Origin: Saccharothrix luteola
Lineage (GTDB): Bacteria > Actinomycetota > Actinomycetes > Mycobacteriales > Pseudonocardiaceae
Length of the DNA: 64,000 nt
Direction of reading: 5' to 3'
Assembly: GCF_020859565.1 (NCBI RefSeq)
Contig: NZ_JAJHUO010000012.1
Span: forward strand, 23,766 to 87,765
Shown: piece by piece, positions 41,782-50,568 of the stretch
Layout of the letters: every line of letters begins with the position of its first letter
Numbering within the stretch: the stretch's first letter is position 1
Translations under genes and position numbers: made by a program
The notes under the pieces: model-generated
Told to the model about the DNA's origin: nothing
Database searches by the model: none
The model's input: the letters and a program-made list of their open reading frames with translations, nothing else

Positions 41782-43460
41782 CACGACCCCCCGGAATCGT
41801 CCGCGGAGTCCACGCCACCGCCCGCGCCGACGTACCAGGTGCGGTGGGCCTGCCACGGGTAGGGCGGGCTGAACCGGCGGGCCTGCGCTTCGAGCACGGC
41901 GGCCGGCACGGGGTGCGCCCGCGACGCGTTGCGCCGGGCGACCTCCCGTTCGTCGACCAGCACCACCGCGTGCGTCACCATCGCATCGTGCCGCCGCGCG
42001 ACCGCGTGCACCAACGCCCGTTGCGGCTCGACCAGCGAAGTCGCGTCCCACACCACGGTCCGGTGCGCGCGCAGCGCGGCGTCGAGCCGGTCGAGCCCCG
42101 CCCGCAGCACCCGGGCGTTGGCCCGCTGGTCGGCCCGATCACCCGCCTCCTCCTCTCGCAGGTCGTCCAACGACACCCGGACGCCGGCCGCCAGCCCGTC
42201 GGCGAACGTCGACTTGCCGCTGCCCGACAACCCCACCAGGTGCACCAACGACCCGAACCCGCCGGCACGCCACCGCCACGTGACGGCGAGGGCCTCCTCC
42301 ACGCCCGGCACCCGGCCGGCCCGGATGCCCACGTCCCGCGCCTCGGCCCAGCACCGGTCGGCCGCCGGCCCCAAGCGCTCCCGCAGCCCCGACCGCAGCC
42401 GGTCGAACGACCCGACGTCCTCCGCGTGCAGGGCGGACCAGGCCACGTGGTCGCGCGCGTCCGCGTCGGGCGCGACGGCGGCCGACACGGCGTGCAGCAC
42501 GTCGAGGTCCACCGCGGTCGAGAAGCGCAGCAACCCGGCCCGCCGCGCCTCGTCCGGGAACGGCTCGTGCAGCAGCCGGTGCAACCCGACGAGATCACCG
42601 ACGCGCCGCGCCACCCCGACCCCGACCGGACCAGCCAACAACGACATCACCCGCCCGCGCCGGAGCCGACGCGCCGCCACCGCCAGCACACCCGCCAACC
42701 GGGCTTCGCCGCTCAACCCCGTCGCCACCGGCTCCACGTCAACTCCCACACCGCCACCTTCGAGCACGCCCTGGAGCCCGACGGCTTCCAACAGCGCGGA
42801 CAGGTCGAACGGCGCGCCGGACCGCACGTCCCACAGCACGGAGCCGGGCCCGAGCCCGTTCGCCACCACCGGCGCCGCCATCCAGTGCGCGTCGGTCCGC
42901 ACGTGGTGCGCGCGCACCCACTTCGCCACCCGCCGCCCGAACTCCGCCCGCCCGAACCCCTCGACGGTCCGCACCACGAACCCCTCCTGCCGCGCCGTGT
43001 CGACGCGCAGTCGGCGCAACGCCCGCTCGTCGAACACCCCGCGCCACAGCACCGGCGGCACGGGCACGCCGAGGTCGCGCAGGAACCGCGCGGTCCGGTC
43101 CCAGTCGAGGCAGCGGTCGCCGTCCCACACGGAGAACCCGTAGAACCAGCTCTCCAGGTCCGCGTACCCGATCGAGTGACGTGCGTAGACGTTCTCGCCG
43201 CAGATCCGCCACCCTCCGGGCAACCGCGACCCGATCCGACCCTGGAGCCCCTTGACCCACGACCGGGACGGGTGGTGCGCCGAGTCGAGCGACCGCGCGT
43301 GCACCCCGTCCGCGTACAGGGTGGTGTTCTCGCCGTCGAGCTTCTCGGTGACCACCACCTCACGGCCCCGCAGCGCGTCCAGGTCGGCGACCCGCACGTC
43401 GTCCGCCGACGCGCCGGGCGACCACGGCAGGTGCGGCGTGCGCGGGTACGGCGTGCGCAT
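41781..43460 (-). CDS. RNA ligase - polynucleotide kinase fusion
   Basis: 559 residues from the ATG at 43460, behind GGGAGGGG. The N-terminal third is a nucleotidyltransferase of the T4 Rnl2 type: motif I EKLDGENT with the adenylated Lys40, CGENVYARHS (about 88-96), motif IV EGFVVRT (159-165) and motif V VAKWVRAHH (178-186). The middle (about 285-400) is helical with histidines and may be a degenerate HD-like region. The C-terminal kinase has a P-loop GLSGSGKS (410-417) and DATSLVEPQRALV. Expected action is 5'-phosphorylation and sealing of broken RNA. It heads a two-gene operon with the end-processing protein, translationally coupled, divergent from htpG. Confidence 0.93.
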   Translation of the reverse strand: MRTPYPRTPHLPWSPGASADDVRVADLDALRGREVVVTEKLDGENTTLYADGVHARSLDSAHHPSRSWVKGLQGRIGSRLPGGWRICGENVYARHSIGYADLESWFYGFSVWDGDRCLDWDRTARFLRDLGVPVPPVLWRGVFDERALRRLRVDTARQEGFVVRTVEGFGRAEFGRRVAKWVRAHHVRTDAHWMAAPVVANGLGPGSVLWDVRSGAPFDLSALLEAVGLQGVLEGGGVGVDVEPVATGLSGEARLAGVLAVAARRLRRGRVMSLLAGPVGVGVARRVGDLVGLHRLLHEPFPDEARRAGLLRFSTAVDLDVLHAVSAAVAPDADARDHVAWSALHAEDVGSFDRLRSGLRERLGPAADRCWAEARDVGIRAGRVPGVEEALAVTWRWRAGGFGSLVHLVGLSGSGKSTFADGLAAGVRVSLDDLREEEAGDRADQRANARVLRAGLDRLDAALRAHRTVVWDATSLVEPQRALVHAVARRHDAMVTHAVVLVDEREVARRNASRAHPVPAAVLEAQARRFSPPYPWQAHRTWYVGAGGGVDSADDSGGS

Positions 43461-43600
43461 GACCCCTCCCACCACTGGATTCCGGGTGAACGATAGAGAT
43501 CGCCGACCCCGGTGATCGACCGGTTTTCGGTGGTGTCCCGGTCCGCCGGGGCGACTGGATACGATGCCGATTCGACGAAGGTCGAAGAGAAAGGACGAAC

Positions 43601-45469
43601 GTGGAAACGCTCGAGTTCCAGTCGGAGGCGCGTCAGCTCCTGCGGCTGATGATCCACTCGGTCTACTCGAACAAGGACACGTTCCTGCGCGAGCTGGTGT
43701 CCAACGCCTCGGACGCGCTGGACAAGCTCAGGCTGGAGACGTTCCGGGACAAGGACCTGGTCGCGGACACGTCGGACCTCCACGTCGCCATCGAGGTGGA
43801 CCGGGAGGCGCGCACGCTCACGATCCGGGACAACGGCATCGGCATGACGCGCGAGGACGTGATCGGGCTCATCGGCACGATCGCCAAGTCCGGCACGGCC
43901 GAGTTCCTGCAGAAGCTGAAGGAGTCGAAGGACGCCGCCGCCTCGCAGGACCTCATCGGCCAGTTCGGCATCGGCTTCTACTCCTCCTTCATGGTCGCCG
44001 ACAAGGTCACGCTGCTGACCAGGCACCCGCGCGCGGAGGGCGTCCGGTGGGAGTCCACCGGCGAGGGCACTTACACCGTCGAGGACGTCGACGACGCGCC
44101 GCAGGGCACCTCCGTCACCCTCCACCTCAAGCCGGCCGACCCCGAGGACCACCTCGCCGACTACACGTCGACCGCGAAGATCACCGAGATCGTCAAGAAG
44201 TACGCCGACTTCATCACCTGGCCGATCAGGATGGCGAAGGAGGACGGCGAAGAGCCGACCACGATCAACTCGCGCAAGGCGCTGTGGGCGCGGTCCGCCT
44301 CCGAGGTCACAGAGGACGAGTACGCCGAGTTCTACCGGCACGTCAGCCACGACTGGAACAAGCCGCTCGAGACCATCCGGATGCACGGCGAGGGCGTGTT
44401 CGAGTACCAGGCCCTGCTGTTCATCCCGTCCCAGGCGCCGCTGGACCTGTTCATGCGCGAGCGCAAGCGGGGCGTGCAGCTCTACGTCAAGCGCGTCTTC
44501 ATCATGGACGACTGCGAGGAGCTGATGCCGGAGTACCTCCGGTTCGTCAAGGGCGTGGTGGACGCCCAGGACCTGTCGCTCAACGTGTCGCGCGAACTGC
44601 TCCAGCACGACCGCCAGATCCAGCAGGTGCGCCGCCGGCTGGTGAAGAAGGTGCTCTCGACCGTCAAGGCCATGATGGCCGACAAGCCCGAGTCGTACGA
44701 GACGTTCTGGCGCGAGTTCGGCGGGGCGGTCAAGGAGGGCCTGCTCGCCGACCCCGACAACCGCGACGCCATCCTCGACATCGCCTCCTTCGCCTCCACC
44801 GCCGACCCGGAGAAGCCGACCACGCTCGCGCAGTACGTCGAGCGGATGAAGGACGACCAGCGGCACGTCTACTACATGACCGGCGACTCGCGGGCCACGG
44901 TGGAGAACTCGCCGCACCTGGAAGCGCTTCGGGCCAAGGGCTTCGAGGTGCTGATCCTCACCGACCCGATCGACGAGATGTGGGTCGACGCCGTGCCCGG
45001 GTACAAGGACAAGACGTTCCAGTCGATCGCCAAGGGCCAGGTCGACCTGGAGACCGACGAGGAGAAGGCGCAGGCGCAGGAGCGGCAGAAGGACTTCGCC
45101 GACTTCCTGGCCTGGCTGACGACCACCCTGTCCGACCAGGTCAAGGAGGTGCGGCTGTCCTCGCGCCTGACCACCTCGGCCGCGTGCGTCGTCGGCGACG
45201 CCCACGACCTGACCCCGACCCTGGAGAAGATGTACCGGGCGATGGGCCAGGAGCTGCCGCCGGTCAAGCGGATCCTCGAACTCAACCCCGACCACGCCCT
45301 GGTCGCCGGCCTGCACAAGGCCTTCACCGACCGCGGGGCCGACGACGCGTCGCTAGCCGAGTCTGCCGAACTGCTCCACGGCATGGCACTGCTGGCGGAG
45401 GGCGGCGACCTGCCCGACCCGTCCCGCTTCGTCCGGCTGATGTCGGCCCACCTGGAGCGGTCCCTGTGA
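43601..45469 (+). CDS. htpG: Molecular chaperone HtpG (Hsp90)
   Basis: 622 residues, usual bacterial length. The N-terminal GHKL ATPase has [32 protein letters not shown] and [14 protein letters not shown]; the middle domain has the family sequence [32 protein letters not shown] and the catalytic-arginine loop [11 protein letters not shown]; a C-terminal dimer domain follows. The GTG start ([14 protein letters not shown]) has AAAGGAC upstream. Cytosolic ATP-dependent folding of client proteins. It is divergent from the RNA repair operon with 140 bases between, so shared stress control is conceivable, but no HAIR or CIRCE element is visible to me. Confidence 0.97.
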
Positions 45470-45578
45470 CCTCCTGAACAGCCCAAACGAAGCCCAGCAC
45501 CCACCGCACGACACAACCCCTCACCAAGGCACCTCGCCCAACCACCCACAACGGACCCGGAACCGACCCACCGAGGCC

Positions 45579-45704
45579 CGATTTGACATGGGTTCGGGTG
45601 CCATAGGCTGGTCGAAGCCGGGCAGGCTTGGCGGACGCTCTTCCCGCCAGGCCTGCCCGGCTTTGGCCTGCCTGGGGTGCCCGTAAGGGCCCCATGTCAA
45701 ATCG
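45579..45704. repeat. Nested inverted-repeat element in the htpG-SDR spacer
   Basis: In the 382-base gap after htpG, perfect 14-base outer arms CGATTTGACATGGG (45579-45592) and complement (45691-45704) enclose a hairpin with 20-base arms AAGCCGGGCAGGCTTGGCGG (45615-45634) and 45644-45663, one mismatch, 9-base loop. The outer arms contain TTGACA on both strands, and TAGGCT lies 15 bases after the plus-strand copy, just before the hairpin. It may be a small RNA, a terminator-promoter unit or a miniature mobile palindrome. The rest of the gap (45470-45570) is C/A-rich and featureless. Confidence 0.7.
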
Positions 45705-45851
45705 AGCCGGACTTGACCACCGCACATCGATCGGGCCTCAACCACCACCCACCGAGCGGAACCCGAGCAGTCGCATCGAGCCGGCCTCACCGCAGTCCCA
45801 ATGTTGGGCAAACTCTGGACCGCCGTCACAAAAGTGCCGTATGTTCCCGTC

Positions 45852-46763
45852 ATGGAGTTGGTGGGAAAGGTCGCGGTGGTCACCGGCAGTGGCCGTGGTC
45901 TGGGCCGGGCGTACGCGGAAGCCCTGGCACGGGCGGGAGCGGCGGTCGTGGTCAACGACGTGGACGCCGAAGCGGCGAACGCGGTGGTGAAGGCGATCGC
46001 GGCCGACGGCGGGCGCGCGGTGCCCGTGATCGCACCGGTCGGGCCGACCGCAACCGCGGACCGGCTGGTCGCGACCGCCGTCGAGGAGTTCGGCGGGCTC
46101 GACGTCATGGTGGCCAACGCGGGCATCCTGCGCGACCGGGTGCTGTGGAAGATGTCCGACGACGACTTCGACGCGGTGGTCGACGTGCACCTGCGCGGCA
46201 CGTTCACCTGCGCCCGCGCGGCGGCGATCCGGCTGCGGGAGCAGGGTCGGGGCGGCAGCCTGGTGCTGATCTCGTCGCCCGCCGGTCAGCGCGGCAACTT
46301 CGGGCAGACCAACTACGCGGCGGCGAAGGCGGGCATCGTCGCCATGGCCCGCACGTGGGCGCTGGAGCTGGCCCGCGCGGACATCGCGGTCAACGCCGTG
46401 GTGCCGGTCGCCGCGACCGAGATGACCCGGACCATCCCGGCGTTCGCACCCGTGATCGAGGAGGCCGAGCGCACCGGCGCGCCGTTCCCGGACTGGCTGC
46501 GCCGCGACGAGGGCCTCGGCACGGTGGAGGACGTCGCGTCGTTGATCGTCTTCCTGGCCTCCGACGCGGCACGGCGGATCACCGGCCAGGCCATCGGCAT
46601 CGGCGGCGACCGGCTCTCCCTCTGGGCGCACCCCCACGAGAAGGCGGTGGCGCTCGCCGACGGCGGGTGGACCGCGGACGCCATCGCCGAGTCGTGGGCG
46701 ACCGGCGTCGGCGCGGAACCGGAGACCTCCGGCATCCCCGCACCACAACCGCCGGAGGCCTGA
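45852..46763 (+). CDS. Short-chain dehydrogenase/reductase (multifunctional enzyme-like)
   Basis: 303 residues from MELVGKVAVVTGSGRGLGRAYAEALARAGAAVVVND, the start typical of the D-3-hydroxyacyl-CoA dehydrogenase branch. Catalytic residues are in LISSPAGQRGNFGQTNYAAAKAG (Tyr and Lys of NYAAAK) and the Asn-rich VMVANAGILRD is present. The C-terminal region (LWAHPHEKAVALADGGWTADAIAESWATGV) is specific to this branch. No ribosome site precedes the ATG, but TATGTT lies seven bases upstream as a possible -10 box, so the mRNA may be leaderless. First gene of a four-gene operon with a MaoC hydratase, which suits CoA-ester metabolism. Confidence 0.92.
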   Translation: MELVGKVAVVTGSGRGLGRAYAEALARAGAAVVVNDVDAEAANAVVKAIAADGGRAVPVIAPVGPTATADRLVATAVEEFGGLDVMVANAGILRDRVLWKMSDDDFDAVVDVHLRGTFTCARAAAIRLREQGRGGSLVLISSPAGQRGNFGQTNYAAAKAGIVAMARTWALELARADIAVNAVVPVAATEMTRTIPAFAPVIEEAERTGAPFPDWLRRDEGLGTVEDVASLIVFLASDAARRITGQAIGIGGDRLSLWAHPHEKAVALADGGWTADAIAESWATGVGAEPETSGIPAPQPPEA

Positions 46764-46764
46764 C

Positions 46765-47658
46765 GTGGTCCTCGCCGTGGACGACCTGGTGGCCATCGAC
46801 GTGCACACCCACGCCGAGGTGTCGAGGACGGGCCACCCCTCGTTGAGCCCCGAACTGCTGGCCGCGTCGGCGAAGTACTTCGGCGCGCACGGCCACCGCC
46901 AACCAACCGTCGACGAGACCGCCGCGTACTACCGGGAACGGCGGATGGCGGCGGTCGTCTTCACCGTCGACGCCGAGCACGCCACCGGCCACCCGCGGAT
47001 CCCGAACGAGGAAGTCGCGGAGAACTGCGCCGAGCACGCCGACGTGCTGATCCCGTTCGGGAGCGTCGACCCGTGGAAGGGGCGCGCGGGCGCGCGGGAG
47101 GTGCGCGGACTGGTCGAGCGGCACGGCGTGCGCGGCTTCAAGTTCCACCCCAGCCTCCAGGGCTTCGCGCCGAACGACCCCATGGCGTACCCGTTGTACG
47201 AGGTCATGGAGGAACTCGGCGTGCCCGTGCTGTTCCACACCGGGCAGACCGGGATCGGCGCGGGCGTGCCCGGTGGCGGCGGCATCCGCCTGAAGTACTC
47301 CAACCCCATGCTGGTGGACGACGTCGCGGTGGACTTCCCGGAGCTGCGGATCATCCTGGCGCACCCGTCGTTCCCGTGGCAGGACGAGGCGTTGGCGGTG
47401 GCCACGCACAAGCCGCACGTGCACATCGACCTGTCCGGGTGGTCGCCCAAGTACTTCCCGCCGCAGCTCGTCCGCTACGCCGACTCCCTCTTGCAGGACA
47501 AGGTGCTCTTCGGCTCGGACTACCCGGTGATCACGCCGGACCGCTGGCTGGCGGACTTCGAGGCGCTCGACCTCAAGCCCGCCGTCCGCCCCAAGATCCT
47601 CAAGCACAACGCGGCCAGGTTGCTCGGCCTCGACACCACGGACTCGGAGCGCACATGA
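46765..47658 (+). CDS. Amidohydrolase 2 family metal-dependent hydrolase/decarboxylase
   Basis: 297 residues; the GTG at 46765 follows the SDR stop by one base. Metal-binding VHTHAE near the N-terminus, FKFHPSLQGFAP, LFHTGQTG, IILAHPSFPW and the final FGSDYPVITPDRW are the family pattern (ACMSD, gamma-resorcylate decarboxylase and 4-oxalomesaconate hydratase-like proteins). It could decarboxylate or hydrolyse an aromatic-derived acid. Its place between SDR and MaoC genes suggests a step in a degradation pathway; the substrate is not evident. Confidence 0.9.
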   Translation: MVLAVDDLVAIDVHTHAEVSRTGHPSLSPELLAASAKYFGAHGHRQPTVDETAAYYRERRMAAVVFTVDAEHATGHPRIPNEEVAENCAEHADVLIPFGSVDPWKGRAGAREVRGLVERHGVRGFKFHPSLQGFAPNDPMAYPLYEVMEELGVPVLFHTGQTGIGAGVPGGGGIRLKYSNPMLVDDVAVDFPELRIILAHPSFPWQDEALAVATHKPHVHIDLSGWSPKYFPPQLVRYADSLLQDKVLFGSDYPVITPDRWLADFEALDLKPAVRPKILKHNAARLLGLDTTDSERT

Positions 47659-48113
47659 CCACCACCGTCAACGGGCCGGCGGAACTCCTCGCGCTGGCGG
47701 GGCACGACCTCGGGCACACCGGGTGGCGCGAGATCACCCAGGACCGGATCGACACCTTCGCCGACGCCGCCGACGACCACCAGTGGATCCACGTCGACCC
47801 GCGGCGGGCGGCGTCGGGACCGTTCGGCACGACCATCGCGCACGGCTACCTGACGTTGTCGCTGATCATCCCCATGTTCGGGGAGCTGCTGGCGGTCGAC
47901 GGCGTCCGGATGAGCGTCAACTACGGGCTGGACAAGGTGCGCTTCCCCAGCCCGGTGCGCGTCGGGGACAAGATCAGGCTCGCCGGCCGCGTCGTCTCGG
48001 TGGACGAGGTCGCGGACGGCGGCGTCCAGCTGGTGCTGGACTTCACCGTCGAGATCGACGGCTCGGACAAGCCGGCGTGCGTCGCGCGCGCCGTGTACCG
48101 GCACTACCCCTGA
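47655..48113 (+). CDS. MaoC-like (R)-enoyl-CoA hydratase
   Basis: 152 residues. The start ATG at 47655 overlaps the previous stop (ATGA). Single hot-dog domain with the hydratase-2 pattern: FADAADDHQWIHVDPRRAASGPFGTTIAHGYLTLSLI, in which Asp and His of DDHQWIHVD act in water addition. NodN/MaoC-type proteins of this kind hydrate 2-enoyl-CoA to (R)-3-hydroxyacyl-CoA. With the SDR gene (possible R-3-hydroxyacyl-CoA dehydrogenase) it could form a two-step beta-oxidation-like pair. Confidence 0.93.
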   Translation: MTTTVNGPAELLALAGHDLGHTGWREITQDRIDTFADAADDHQWIHVDPRRAASGPFGTTIAHGYLTLSLIIPMFGELLAVDGVRMSVNYGLDKVRFPSPVRVGDKIRLAGRVVSVDEVADGGVQLVLDFTVEIDGSDKPACVARAVYRHYP

Positions 48114-48126
48114 GGGGGCCACCACC

Positions 48127-49431
48127 ATGTCGACCACGCCGAACGCACCCAACGTCCAACTCCGCCGCGCCGTCGCGTCGAGCTTCGTCGGCAGCGTGAT
48201 CGAGTACTACGACTTCCTGCTCTACGCCACCGCGTCCGCCGTGGTGTTCAACAAGGTCTTCTTCTCCTCCCTCGACCCGCTCGTGGCCACCATCGCGAGT
48301 TTCGGCACGTTCGCCACCGGCTACCTGGCCCGACCACTCGGCGGAGTCCTCTTCGGACACTTCGGCGACCTGTTGGGCCGCAAGCGGATGCTCGTGCTGA
48401 CCATGACGTTGATGGGGGCGGCGAGCTTCCTCATCGGGCTGCTGCCGACCTACGCCCAGGTGGGTTGGCTCGCGCCGGTCGGCCTGGTCGCCCTGCGCGT
48501 CGTGCAGGGCATCGCGGTCGGCGGCGAGTGGGGCGGCGCGGTGCTGATGTCCGCCGAGCACGCCACCCGCAGGCGCGGGCTGTGGGCCGGGTTCACCAAC
48601 GCCGGCGCGCCGTGCGGGATGGTGCTGTCGACGTTGGCGCTGACCGCGACCGCCGCGGTGGTGGGCGAGCGGGCGTTCCTGGAGTGGGGCTGGCGGATCC
48701 CGTTCCTGATCAGCATCGTGCTCCTCGGCGTCGGGCTGTTCGTGCGGCACCGGGTCGAGGAGACGCCGGCGTTCCGGGCGGTGCTCGACGCGGGCGTCAA
48801 GCGGCGGGCGCCGGTGGTCGAGGTGCTGCGCCACCACCCGCGCGTGCTGCTGCTGGGCATCGGCGTCGGGCTGGCGGCATTCGTGGCTCAGTCGACGTTG
48901 ACGACGTTCGTCCTGGCGCACGGCGTGGCGTCCGGTCACGCGCGCCAGACCGTGCTCAACGCGCTCACGCTGTCCTCCGCCTGCGCCGTCGTGGGCATCC
49001 TGGGGTTCGCGGCGGCGTCGGACCGGTTCGGCCGGCGGCCGGTCGTGGTGGCGGGCGCGATCGCGATGGCGGTGTACGCGTTCGTGCTGTTCCCGTTGGT
49101 GGACAGCGGTGACACGGTGCTGCTGATCGTCGCGCTGGTGCTGGGCCAGGGCGTGATCCACCCGATGATGTACGGGCCGCTCGCGGCTCTGTACAGCGAG
49201 CTGTTCAGCACGGAGAACCGGTACACGGGCGCGTCCTTGGGCTACCAGGTCGCCGGGCTGGGCGCGGGCGTCGCGCCGGTGCTGTTCGCCGAGATCCAGC
49301 GGGCGAGCGGGGGACAGGGCCTGACGCTCATCTCGTCGACCATCGCCGGGTTCTGCGTGCTCACCGTCGTGTGCGTGCTGGCTCTGAAGGAAACCGGCAC
49401 GCGCGACCTGCAACCGGCCGCCGTTCCCTGA
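48127..49431 (+). CDS. MFS transporter, metabolite:H+ symporter (MHS) family
   Basis: 434 residues, 12 membrane helices. The N-terminus SSFVGSVIEYYDFLLYATASAVVFNKVFF, the loop GHFGDLLGRKRMLV and VVQGIAVGGEWGGAVLMSAEHA are diagnostic for the MHS group (ShiA, KgtP, PcaK-like and dicarboxylate importers). It likely imports the acid consumed by the enzymes of the operon; together with pobA next door an aromatic acid is plausible. It starts 13 bases after the MaoC stop and ends the operon at a strong hairpin. Confidence 0.93.
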   Translation: MSTTPNAPNVQLRRAVASSFVGSVIEYYDFLLYATASAVVFNKVFFSSLDPLVATIASFGTFATGYLARPLGGVLFGHFGDLLGRKRMLVLTMTLMGAASFLIGLLPTYAQVGWLAPVGLVALRVVQGIAVGGEWGGAVLMSAEHATRRRGLWAGFTNAGAPCGMVLSTLALTATAAVVGERAFLEWGWRIPFLISIVLLGVGLFVRHRVEETPAFRAVLDAGVKRRAPVVEVLRHHPRVLLLGIGVGLAAFVAQSTLTTFVLAHGVASGHARQTVLNALTLSSACAVVGILGFAAASDRFGRRPVVVAGAIAMAVYAFVLFPLVDSGDTVLLIVALVLGQGVIHPMMYGPLAALYSELFSTENRYTGASLGYQVAGLGAGVAPVLFAEIQRASGGQGLTLISSTIAGFCVLTVVCVLALKETGTRDLQPAAVP

Positions 49432-49444
49432 CCGCGACGCGTGA

Positions 49445-49485
49445 GTACCGAGGTGCCGGTGACGGTGTGTCACCGGCATCGGTAC
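49445..49485 (+). terminator. Operon-end hairpin after MHS transporter
   Basis: GTACCGAGGTGCCGGTGAC (49445-49463) pairs with GTCACCGGCATCGGTAC (49469-49485); 17 pairs with a two-base GG bulge and a 5-base loop. The remaining bases to 49662 show no gene. Confidence 0.75.
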
Positions 49486-49662
49486 GCGTTGACCGACGTG
49501 GGCGAGACTCCGGCCCCGTGGAGGGGGACGGCGCGGTGGCACGCGCGGACCAGATGCCGAGGGTGGTGATACCGTCGTGGTCAGGTGATCGGGCAGGTCG
49601 ATCCGGACAACAGCGCGGTCTTCGAGTTCGGTGCGAGTGTCCACATCCGATGATCCCAACGC

Positions 49663-50445
49663 TCAGGTCACGCGAGCCGAGCGGTGCGCCAGGTCGTCGA
49701 GCCGTCGTGCGATCGCGTCCGCGGCGGCACGCAGGTCCGGCACGAGGCGGTGCAGGTCGGTGCGCACCGAGCGGACCACGATGCCCAGCGCGCCGGGCGG
49801 CTCGTGGCCGTCCGCCGGGATGGCGACGGCGACCGAGCACGAGCCCAGCGTCATCTCCTCGTTGGTCAGCGCGTACCCGCGTTCCGCCGTCACACGCAGG
49901 TCTCGCACCAGCCGCGCCCGTTCGGTGATCGTGTACCGGGTGTGGCGCCGCAGCGGCCGTTCGAGGTAGCGGCGCACGAACTCGGGGTCGGCGCGGGCGA
50001 GCAGGGCCTTGCCGACGCCGGTCGAGTGCAGCGGCAGCCGGGCGCCGGTCCGGGAGATGATGGGCACCGAGCGGTGGCCGGAGAGCTTCTCCACGTACAG
50101 CGCGTCGAAGCCGTCGTGCACGGCGAGGTGGATGTTCTCGCGCGTCGCCTCGTAGAGGTCCTGCATGAACGGCAGCGCGACCTCCCGCAGCCGACCGGCC
50201 ACCGGCGCCAGCGTCGCGGCCTCCCACAGGCGCAGGCCGATGCTGTAGCACCCGCCGGCGTCACGTTCCAGCGCACCCCACGACACCAGCTCACGGGCCA
50301 ACCGGTGCACCGTCGCCAACGGCAGGTCCGCGCGGCGCGCGAGCTCCGTCAGCGTGAGCCGGGGGTGGTCGGCGTCGAACGCGCCGAGCAGCGCCAGCGC
50401 CCGCCCGGCCATCGAGCGCCGGGGCGCGTCGCGGTCGACCGCCAT
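49663..50445 (-). CDS. IclR family transcriptional regulator (PobR-like)
   Basis: 260 residues; the ATG at 50445 follows GGAGG. N-terminal winged helix-turn-helix (LTLTELARRADLPLATVHRLARELVSWG, about 30-60), C-terminal IclR effector domain (REVALPFMQDLYEATRENIHLAVHDGFDALYVEKLSGHRSV, LHSTGVGKALLA, ITERARLVRDLRVTAERGYALTNEEMTLGSCSVAVAI). It is divergent from pobA with a palindromic site between the two, the standard arrangement for an IclR-type activator responding to 4-hydroxybenzoate or a similar acid. Confidence 0.93.
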   Translation of the reverse strand: MAVDRDAPRRSMAGRALALLGAFDADHPRLTLTELARRADLPLATVHRLARELVSWGALERDAGGCYSIGLRLWEAATLAPVAGRLREVALPFMQDLYEATRENIHLAVHDGFDALYVEKLSGHRSVPIISRTGARLPLHSTGVGKALLARADPEFVRRYLERPLRRHTRYTITERARLVRDLRVTAERGYALTNEEMTLGSCSVAVAIPADGHEPPGALGIVVRSVRTDLHRLVPDLRAAADAIARRLDDLAHRSARVT

Positions 50446-50507
50446 GCAGGTCCTCCTTCGAACGCCGGACACCGAACGTAACCGCCCGCCCGGCGCGGAA
50501 TCGCCGT

Positions 50508-50528
50508 GACTTTCACCCAGTGGAAGTC
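50508..50528. promoter_or_regulatory. Palindromic operator between iclR-type gene and pobA
   Basis: GACTTTCAC-cca-GTGGAAGTC: nine-base arms with one mismatch, in the 123-base divergent region, 40 bases before the pobA start. The half-site GTGGAA resembles IclR-type half-sites (TGGAAA). Likely bound by the adjacent regulator; inference. Confidence 0.55.
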
Positions 50529-50568
50529 GATCCTGGCGGACGACCGCACGCCGCCCTTGGGTTGACCC

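Noticed and set aside
42713..45316. 867-codon minus-strand frame antisense to htpG
   Set aside because: Antisense shadow of htpG joined to an out-of-frame reading of the RNA ligase gene.
49371..49928. 185-codon plus-strand frame after the MHS transporter
   Set aside because: Shadow of the IclR gene and the terminator hairpin; no ribosome site.
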